Source: Phycisphaerae bacterium
GTDB lineage: Bacteria > Planctomycetota > Phycisphaerae > Sedimentisphaerales > Anaerobacaceae
Assembly (NCBI GenBank): GCA_016782865.1
Contig: JADHXR010000003.1
Location: 48,961-112,960 of the forward strand
Direction of reading: 5' to 3'
DNA length: 64,000 bases
The notes under the pieces are model-generated. The model did not search any database. It had not been told where the DNA came from and saw only the letters and a program-made list of their open reading frames with translations. Below, in pieces: positions 57,759-64,000 of the stretch (positions are counted from its first letter, which is position 1; each line of letters begins with the position of its first letter). The translations under genes were made by a program, and so were the position numbers.

Positions 57759-58727
57759 ATGGCTGATTTGCCTGTGCGCAAAAGAAAGAAAGAAAAGAAA
57801 CATAATCCCGTCAAAGACTGGCTCTGCTATCTCGCGTTGCGGATTCTCATCCTTTTTCTATACCTGTTCGATATCGAGACCAATCTGAACACCGCTTGCA
57901 TTCTCGGTCGCTTGCTCTGGAAATACTACACCAGAGGCCGAAAGCGCGCGCTGGACAATCTTCGTGCGAGCTTCCCCGAAAAAAGCGAAGAGTGGATACA
58001 CCGGACCGGCCGGCGGAGCTTCGAGCACATTGTGATGCTGACGATGGACGTGCTGTTCACGCCGCGCCTGGTAAAGAAATACAATTGGCGCGATTACTCC
58101 CGGTACAAGAATACCGAAAGGACCAAATGGCTCATGCAGGAAGGGCGGGGGCTGCTGATGGTCGGTGCCCATTACAGCAATTTTGAAATCACGGGATATC
58201 TCATGGGGCTGTTTGGCTTCAACGTCTACAGCATCGCGAGGCCGCTGGACAACAAGTACATCAACAACTACCTGTACGGTGTCCGCAGACGTGCCGGGCA
58301 GCGCATAATCGACAAAAAAGGCGCCGCCGGGCTTATGGAAGAACTTACCTCAAGCGGTGCCACACTTTGCTTTGTCGCCGATCAGGACGCCGGCAAGAAG
58401 GGCGTATTCGTAGATTTCTTCGGTCGCAAAGCCAGCACGTACAAGAGCATCGGATTGCTCGCTATCACCAAGGATTTGCCTATAGTGGTAGGTTACAGCA
58501 GGCGGGTTGGCAATCGTTTCTTCTTCGAAATCGGCGTCAATCGCATTATCTTCCCGGAAGAATGGGCCGACAAGGACGATCCGCTGAGATGGGTCACCGC
58601 CGAATACAACAAGGCCATCGAAGCATTTGTAAGGGAAGACCCCACACAGTACTGGTGGCTGCATCGAAGGTGGAAGCACAGGCCGAAAGGCGAAAAGCAA
58701 AAAGAGCGTATAGCGGATAGCGTATAG
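57759..58727 (+). CDS. LpxL/HtrB-like lipid A (lysophospholipid) acyltransferase
   Basis: 322 residues from the ATG at 57759. The frame is open from a TTG at 57648 that overlaps the TolC stop, but the extra 37 residues look uncoded. An inner-membrane helix ('LCYLALRILILFLYLFDI') is followed by the catalytic HX4E motif in 'GAHYSNFE' (His138, Glu143) and 'VADQDAGKKGVFVDFFG'. Homologues add secondary acyl chains to lipid A. The last residues 'QKERIADSV' are encoded by the left arm of E10. It may be co-transcribed with the export locus. Confidence 0.88.
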   Translation: MADLPVRKRKKEKKHNPVKDWLCYLALRILILFLYLFDIETNLNTACILGRLLWKYYTRGRKRALDNLRASFPEKSEEWIHRTGRRSFEHIVMLTMDVLFTPRLVKKYNWRDYSRYKNTERTKWLMQEGRGLLMVGAHYSNFEITGYLMGLFGFNVYSIARPLDNKYINNYLYGVRRRAGQRIIDKKGAAGLMEELTSSGATLCFVADQDAGKKGVFVDFFGRKASTYKSIGLLAITKDLPIVVGYSRRVGNRFFFEIGVNRIIFPEEWADKDDPLRWVTAEYNKAIEAFVREDPTQYWWLHRRWKHRPKGEKQKERIADSV

Positions 58728-58766
58728 CGTTTAGTATCCGCTGCCTTCTATCCGCTGTACGCTATT
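58705..58766. repeat. Word-repeat palindrome E10 (GCGTATAGCGGATA type)
   Basis: Left arm 58705-58729 (AGCGTATAGCGGATAGCG) overlaps the stop of the acyltransferase gene. The right part (58735-58766) holds CTATCCGCTGTACGCT, pairing with the left arm at 15 of 16 positions. A short loop makes this the most compact element; it could also act as a terminator-like hairpin. Confidence 0.75.
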
Positions 58767-58907
58767 CATATTTTCCTTGAAGTGAAGGTGGGTAATCTGG
58801 TATAAATAAAGGGTAGCTCCAATAATTGCTTTTGAGCGGCAAGTAGAAGATTCGTTTGCCCGCCAAAATGAATTTTTGGAGGTGCCCTAAAGGTGGATCG
58901 GCAAGCT

Positions 58908-59027
58908 GTCAGGATATCAGACTGCCAGGCAGTGAGTATCAGCGCATCAGAACATCAGATCGGTCTTGCAGGTGCCCTGTTCCCTGGGTTTTCTGCCGCC
59001 TGATTGCCTGATCTCCTGATGCTCCGG
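58908..59027. repeat. Word-repeat element E11 (ATCAGA/CTGAT type)
   Basis: Left arm 58908-58961 is made of GTCAGGATATCAG, GCGCATCAGAACATCAGATC-like words, and the right arm 58999-59027 of CTGATTGCCTGATCTCCTGA. They are imperfect inverses. The rest of the 58728-59072 gap holds no gene; the short GGTGCCCT repeats at 58881 and 58971 flank the left arm. Confidence 0.6.
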
Positions 59028-59072
59028 TAGTTATCGTTTTCTTAACTTGGGCCTTTTTACGGGAGGACTGTC

Positions 59073-62000
59073 ATGGGCAGAAAATCGACTCTTCAGGTAT
59101 CTCTAATCTCTATTCTTTGTTTGACTCTTACGGGCTCGGCGCAACAACCTGATCCGGGCCTCATCGGGTGGTGGAAGCTCGACAATGAAGGCGCCGGCAT
59201 GGTTTCTGATTATTCCGGTAACGGCCGGGATGGCACGATCAACGGCAGTCCGCAATTTGTGCCTGGGCTGTACGGCGAAGCTCTGGAGTTTCACGGCGAT
59301 CCCGATTACGTGACCATAGACGGCTACAAGGGCCTCCTGGGTGCGTCCGCCTTCACTATCACGGCGTGGATCAAAACCGAGGGAAACGGCGAGATTGTCG
59401 GCTGGGGCAACAACGTCGCCCTCGAAAGAGTTGAATTCCGGGTCAGCGAATACCGACTTCGCACCGAACATGGATCGGGCAACAGGCAGGGCGACACCGT
59501 TGTGGCGGACAACGAATGGCACCATGTTGCGCTGACAGTCCAGGAGAACGCGACGATCTCATATCCGCAAGTGATTCTTTACGTTGACGGCGCCGATGAC
59601 ACAAGATCAGGTACAAGTTCGAACGCCTTCAATATAGTCTCCAATTTCGATTTGACAATAGCCCGTCAGTACAATGGTGCAAACAGATGGTTCATCGGGC
59701 TGATCGATGATGCCCGCCTCTATGACCGGGTACTCTCGGCCGACGAGATCAAGGCTCTGGCGACTCCTCCGACCGCCGGCGACCCTTCACCGGCTGATGG
59801 CGCGACATTATCAGACACTTGGACAAACTTCGCGTGGTCGGCTGGACTCGATGCTGTCTCGCACGATGTCTACATCGGCGACAATTTGAATGATGTGACT
59901 GCCGGCACAGGTGATACGTTTCTGGGCAACCAGGCCGCAACAAGTCTCATCGCCGGCTTCCCAGGGTTTGCCTTTCCCGACGGACTTGTTTTGGGAACAA
60001 CGTATTACTGGCGGGTCGATGAGAAGCAAGCCGACGGAACGACCGTTACAGGTCCAGTCTGGAGCTTTCGCGTCCCTGGGGAAAAGGCCGAGAATCCCGA
60101 CCCAGCCGACGGAACAACGTTTGTGGAGCTTGACGTCACTCTCGGCTGGCACAATGGTTTCGGTGTCAAACTGCCCCATCTGTATTTCGGCGATAATTTC
60201 GCCGACGTCGAGGCCGGAGCCCCCGGCACATACAAAGGGCTTGTGGCAGGCACTACTTACTCTGCCCCCTCTCTCGCCACCGATACAGTCTACTACTGGC
60301 GAATCGACGAATTCGACGGCTTCACCACACACACCGGTGACGTCTGGAGTTTCAAGACAAGACCGGTAACATCCGTTTACGACCCCAATCTCGTCGCATG
60401 GTGGAAGCTTGACGATGACCGCTCAGGTATCGTCGTCGATTCCTCGGGTAATGACCATCACGGAACGCTTCACGGCGATCCACAGTACGTGCCCGGCTTT
60501 GACGGCGATGCGCTGGAGCTTGACGGCATCGGTGACTTCGTTCAGATGGACGGCTACAAGGGCATCCTCGGTACAAGTGCCTTCACCATAACGGCGTGGA
60601 TCAGGGTCAGTGACAACGGCCAGATGGTGAGCTGGGGCAACACGGGGACGAGCAGGAGAGTGGAATTCCGCGTTAATGGAGGCAGGCTTCGTGTTGAAAC
60701 CAGTGGTGGCAATGTCCAGGGGGATACCAACATCCTCGATGACCAATGGCATCATGTTGCGGTCACGGTCAAAGCCAACGCCACCCTCTCGAGCGGCGAT
60801 GTCACGTTCTACCTGGATGGCCAGGACGACACAAGAGTCAGCACGGACGCCGACATATTCGATATGACGGCCAATTTTGATGTGCAGATAGGCCAGATGT
60901 ACGACCTGAGCAGCTCGAGGTGGTTCGTTGGGCTGATCGACGACCTTCGCATTTACGATAAGGAGCTGACGCCCGAGGAGATTGCTAAGTCAATGACCGG
61001 CGATCCCAGACTCGCCTGGGAGCCGAGTCCGGCCGACGGTTCAATACCTAATATCGACGTGGCGACACCGGTCAACTGGACGCCCGGCGACATCGCCGTT
61101 AGACACGATATCTTCTTAGGCGCTGATGAGCAAGCCGTAATGGATGCCGGCATATCCGATGCGACCGGCATATACCGGGGACGCCGCGATGCCAACAGCT
61201 ACTCTGTCCCTGAGGTTCTCGAATTCGGCCAGACTTACTACTGGCGCATCGAAGAGGTCGAGGCGGACGAGACAAGGGTGCACAAGGGCAGGGTCTGGAG
61301 TTTTACCGTAGCCGACTTTATCGTCATCGACGATTTCGAGACCTACGACGCGGTCGAGAACCAGATATGGTTCGCGTGGCATGATGGACTCGGTTTTGGT
61401 TCGCCGGATAGTCCGCCCTTCTTTGCCGGTAACGCAACCGGCGCGGTTGTGGGCGACGAAACCACCGGCTCGTTTACGGAAGAGACTATTGTCCAGGCAG
61501 GCAGCCAAGCGATGCCTCTGGCATATGACAACAACAAGCAGGGCTTCCAGCAGTATTCGCAAGTGGAGATGACGCTTGATTCGCGGCGCAATTGGACTGC
61601 GCAGGGCGTCAAGGCGCTGTCGGTGTGGTTCAGAGGTCATGCGGCATCCGTAGGCGGTTTTGCAGAAGGACCGGTCGGCACTTACACGATGACCTCCCGG
61701 GGCGCCGACATCTGGGGTACATCCGACGAGTTCCATTTTGCCTACAAGCAGCTCACCGGCGCCGGCAGCATTGTGGCAAAAGTCGAGGGCCTGCGTAACT
61801 CCCACGACTGGGCCAAGGCCGGCGTGATGATTCGCGATACGCTCGAAGCGAACTCCGTACACGCCATGATGGTTGTTTCGCCCGCTCAGGGCGTTGCCTT
61901 CCAGCGCCGCACCACGGCGGGCGATGTCAGCATCGGGACAACCGAGGCTGGAATCTCGGCCCCGCAGTGGGTCAAGCTTGACCGTGACCTGGGCGGCAAC

Positions 62001-63365
62001 GTCACGGCCTGGTACTCCGACGACGGCGCCGTGTGGACGCAGTTAGCCGGCCAGCCCATTACCATGAACTCGCCGATGTATGTGGGCCTGGCGCTGACGT
62101 CCCATGCCACTGACATCACGTGTGAAGCAACGTTCTCCAACGTCGAGATTACAGGTGCGGTCGGCCCGGCGTGGGCCCACCAGGATATCGGCATACTCAG
62201 CAACGATCCTGAGCCGTTGTATGTCGCTCTGGGCGGCAGCACAGGGGCGCCCGCGGTCGTATTCCACGAAGACCCGAATGCGGCACTGATAAACACGTGG
62301 ACCGAATGGAATGTCGATCTGACCGAGTTTGTCGGCGTAAACCTGTCTAATGTCAACACCATAGCTATCGGCCTGGGTAACAGGAACAATCCTCAGCCCG
62401 GCGGCTCAGGCAAGATGTACTTCGACAGTATCAGGTTGTATCGGCCCAGATGTCTCGCGTCACTTGTCAAGCCGGCCGCCGATTTCAACAATGATTGCGC
62501 AGTCGACGATCTGGACCTGGAGATCATGGCCGCCGAGTGGCTCAAGAGCGATTCGGCCGCTGCGACGACAGCTCCCGACCCGCGCGCTCTTGTGGCGCAT
62601 TACAGGTTCGACGGCAACGCCAACGACAGCTCGGGCAACAACTACCACGGTACCGCCAAGGGTGGAGCGGGCTATGTCGGCGGCAAGTTGGACCAGGCAC
62701 TTCACCTCGACGGTTTCAACGACTATGTAGCCATCCGGGATATGAGCTATGCCGGCACCGACCTGACTGAGGTCACCGTTTCCGCCTGGATTCGCACCAG
62801 CAGCCCGGCCGACCAGCACATCGCATCCTTTGACCGAAATGAGTACTGGCGCTTGCAGCTTGCAGGCGAGGCCGGCGGCCCCGGTCTGTTGGGCTGGTCG
62901 GTTATGACCAGCTCGGGCCAGGTGGATTACGGTAGCGCCAGGCGCGTCGACGACGGGCAATGGCACCATGTTGCGGGAGTTTACGATAATGGGATTCTGA
63001 CCATGTACATTGACGCCGGCGCAGAGACGTCTGTTTTTGGCGGTTCGACGTTCGGAACCGGAACCACCCGCTTTGGTTTCGTGGCAATCGGCTCGGAGGC
63101 GACCGAGTTCGACGGCAGGCCAAACACGACAGGATATTTCAACGGCGACCTGGACGAGCTGCGAATCTACGATCGAGCCCTGACGCAGGCTCAGATTGCC
63201 TATCTTGCTGACGAGAGTCCGGAGGACGGCCTGTTGTACATCCCCGTGCCTTCGGTGGCCAATATCCATGACCAGGAACCGGAAGGTTCCAGGGCGGTCA
63301 ACTTCAAGGATCTTGCTGTCCTGATAAGTGAATGGCTTGGCGAGGAACTCTGGCCGGCACCGTAG
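59073..63365 (+). CDS. Large secreted triple-LamG protein with dockerin-like motifs
   Basis: 1430 residues. Signal peptide; LamG 1 (about 28-232), two Fn3-like modules ending 'YYWRVDEK' and 'YYWRIDEF', LamG 2 (about 437-640), a third such module ('YYWRIEEVE'), a carbohydrate-binding-like region starting 'FIVIDDFETYD' (about 750), a DUF1349-like concanavalin fold (about 869-1025), a dockerin-like 'DFNNDCAVDDLDLEIMAAEW' (about 1137-1158), LamG 3 (about 1168-1383), and a second terminal motif 'NFKDLAVLISEWL' (about 1409-1422). No catalytic domain is evident. It is typical of Phycisphaerae surface proteins and probably binds polysaccharide. Confidence 0.92.
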   Translation: MGRKSTLQVSLISILCLTLTGSAQQPDPGLIGWWKLDNEGAGMVSDYSGNGRDGTINGSPQFVPGLYGEALEFHGDPDYVTIDGYKGLLGASAFTITAWIKTEGNGEIVGWGNNVALERVEFRVSEYRLRTEHGSGNRQGDTVVADNEWHHVALTVQENATISYPQVILYVDGADDTRSGTSSNAFNIVSNFDLTIARQYNGANRWFIGLIDDARLYDRVLSADEIKALATPPTAGDPSPADGATLSDTWTNFAWSAGLDAVSHDVYIGDNLNDVTAGTGDTFLGNQAATSLIAGFPGFAFPDGLVLGTTYYWRVDEKQADGTTVTGPVWSFRVPGEKAENPDPADGTTFVELDVTLGWHNGFGVKLPHLYFGDNFADVEAGAPGTYKGLVAGTTYSAPSLATDTVYYWRIDEFDGFTTHTGDVWSFKTRPVTSVYDPNLVAWWKLDDDRSGIVVDSSGNDHHGTLHGDPQYVPGFDGDALELDGIGDFVQMDGYKGILGTSAFTITAWIRVSDNGQMVSWGNTGTSRRVEFRVNGGRLRVETSGGNVQGDTNILDDQWHHVAVTVKANATLSSGDVTFYLDGQDDTRVSTDADIFDMTANFDVQIGQMYDLSSSRWFVGLIDDLRIYDKELTPEEIAKSMTGDPRLAWEPSPADGSIPNIDVATPVNWTPGDIAVRHDIFLGADEQAVMDAGISDATGIYRGRRDANSYSVPEVLEFGQTYYWRIEEVEADETRVHKGRVWSFTVADFIVIDDFETYDAVENQIWFAWHDGLGFGSPDSPPFFAGNATGAVVGDETTGSFTEETIVQAGSQAMPLAYDNNKQGFQQYSQVEMTLDSRRNWTAQGVKALSVWFRGHAASVGGFAEGPVGTYTMTSRGADIWGTSDEFHFAYKQLTGAGSIVAKVEGLRNSHDWAKAGVMIRDTLEANSVHAMMVVSPAQGVAFQRRTTAGDVSIGTTEAGISAPQWVKLDRDLGGNVTAWYSDDGAVWTQLAGQPITMNSPMYVGLALTSHATDITCEATFSNVEITGAVGPAWAHQDIGILSNDPEPLYVALGGSTGAPAVVFHEDPNAALINTWTEWNVDLTEFVGVNLSNVNTIAIGLGNRNNPQPGGSGKMYFDSIRLYRPRCLASLVKPAADFNNDCAVDDLDLEIMAAEWLKSDSAAATTAPDPRALVAHYRFDGNANDSSGNNYHGTAKGGAGYVGGKLDQALHLDGFNDYVAIRDMSYAGTDLTEVTVSAWIRTSSPADQHIASFDRNEYWRLQLAGEAGGPGLLGWSVMTSSGQVDYGSARRVDDGQWHHVAGVYDNGILTMYIDAGAETSVFGGSTFGTGTTRFGFVAIGSEATEFDGRPNTTGYFNGDLDELRIYDRALTQAQIAYLADESPEDGLLYIPVPSVANIHDQEPEGSRAVNFKDLAVLISEWLGEELWPAP

Positions 63366-63414
63366 CGGCTCCTGGGATTTCAGATTTCCGGCCAAAAGCT
63401 CGCGATTGGCTCCA

Positions 63415-63452
63415 TTCGACTACGCTCAGAGCCTGCCCTGAGCGAAGCCGAA
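63415..63452. repeat. Palindromic intergenic repeat TTCGACTACGCTCAG/CTGAGCGAAGCCGAA
   Basis: Two 15-nt arms (63415-63429 and 63438-63452) pair at 13 of 15 positions across an 8-nt loop. This type of TTCGACTACGCTCAG palindrome is known as a dispersed repeat in many unrelated bacteria. A second hairpin (GCGGCC-TTC-GGCCGC) lies at 63501-63515. Confidence 0.7.
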
Positions 63453-63647
63453 CGGGACAAGCTTGTTTTTTCATTTCTTATTAGCCACAGAGACCACGGC
63501 GCGGCCTTCGGCCGCAACCAAACTCTTAAACTACGGAATTCGCGGAAAACGCGGAAAAGGCTATCGCCGTATCGAAAAGTTCGTCAAAAATGCAATGCCT
63601 GTAAGGTGCTGAAAATAAGCAACTTATGAATACAGAGCCAAAAAGTC

Positions 63648-63866
63648 GAGCGCAAGAAACAAGAAGATGGAAGATTGTATTACAGAGGCCACAGAGATGC
63701 TGAGTAATATGGGCCAAAATATCAACAACGATTTCGATCCTCTCTCTGAGCCCTTTGAGCCTTTGTGGTATGAATATTCCAGAAATTGACTTTGTTCTTT
63801 CAACTTCATGTTTCTTGTTTGTGTTCATTCGTAATACAATCTTTAATCTTCTTGTTTTTTTTGCTC
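63648..63866. repeat. Long-arm intergenic palindrome E12
   Basis: 36-bp arms 63648-63683 and 63831-63866 are inverted repeats with 31 of 36 positions matching, enclosing 147 nt with CCACAGAGATGCTGAG and CTCTGAGCCCTTTGAGCC-like words. The stretch 63366-64000 holds no convincing gene; a long minus-strand open frame across it is read from repeat sequence. Confidence 0.7.
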
Positions 63867-64000
63867 GATTATGTTTCTGTCGTAATCGTATCTTCATATA
63901 GGATAGTAAATTAGATTGCCTCACACAAAGCCTCAAAGGCACAAAGAAAAGCTCTCTTCTAACCACTAATTTGCGCTAATCCTCGCTAATCTCAAAACAA

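Noticed and set aside
63526..63966. 146-codon minus-strand open frame ('FVPLRLCVR...')
   Set aside because: Encoded almost entirely by palindromic repeat DNA and E12 arms; it resembles artefact proteins from dispersed repeats.

Overview
The window looks like chromosomal DNA of a planctomycete, most likely class Phycisphaerae (Sedimentisphaerales-like). This is inferred from LamG-rich secreted proteins ending in dockerin-like 'DFNNDCAVDDLDLEIMA' and 'NFKDLAVLISEWL' motifs, a Tat-exported Gfo/Idh/MocA oxidoreductase, an arylsulfotransferase fused to DUF1566 domains, a DUF1080 domain and a sialidase-like lipoprotein. No rRNA, tRNA or CRISPR array was seen.

Region 1 (1-15.1 kb) is accessory and decayed. 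It holds a partial LamG protein (minus strand), a GH26 mannanase tail, a DUF1566/arylsulfotransferase protein (minus), an IS66 transposase stub, a DJ-1/PfpI protein and a Tat oxidoreductase. Then come two overlapping TIR-domain genes (minus), a divergently transcribed beta-class DNA methyltransferase, broken amidohydrolase and flavodoxin genes, a third protein with a TIR-like C-terminus, a ferredoxin-type protein lacking its usual N-terminus, and a sialidase-like lipoprotein. Many of these have lost one end, so this looks like a recombination or decay hot spot with a small immunity-like cluster inside it.

Region 2 (15.1-58.7 kb) is the main feature: about 43 kb of co-directional genes forming one giant MacAB-TolC-like locus. 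In order it has an NtrC-type sigma54 activator, an NtrY-like histidine kinase, a near-perfect sigma54 promoter with an upstream inverted repeat, a membrane fusion protein and a small S23/four-helix-bundle gene. Then follow an ABC ATPase and a tandem array of about 800-residue duplicated FtsX/MacB permeases (eleven full length, one with an internal deletion, one reduced to its two ends), two more ABC ATPases, a TolC-like lipoprotein and an LpxL-like acyltransferase. A 1432-residue M1-peptidase/LVIVD-propeller/DUF1080 chimera occupies the place of the interior of one permease. The expected working unit is activator and kinase controlling the promoter, ATPases driving permeases in the inner membrane, and the fusion protein linking them to the TolC-like outer-membrane channel; how thirteen permease loci share three ATPases is not evident.

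Region 3 (58.7-64 kb) has a 1430-residue triple-LamG secreted protein followed by gene-free repeat DNA.

Many intergenic spaces from 16.5 kb to the end hold imperfect palindromes built from short reiterated words (GTAGTCA, GATCACA, GTCAGCT, GCGTATA and others), often with a central hairpin around CCTTTGG. Each locus uses a different word with the same design. These elements and the tandem permease expansion are the least explained parts of the window.
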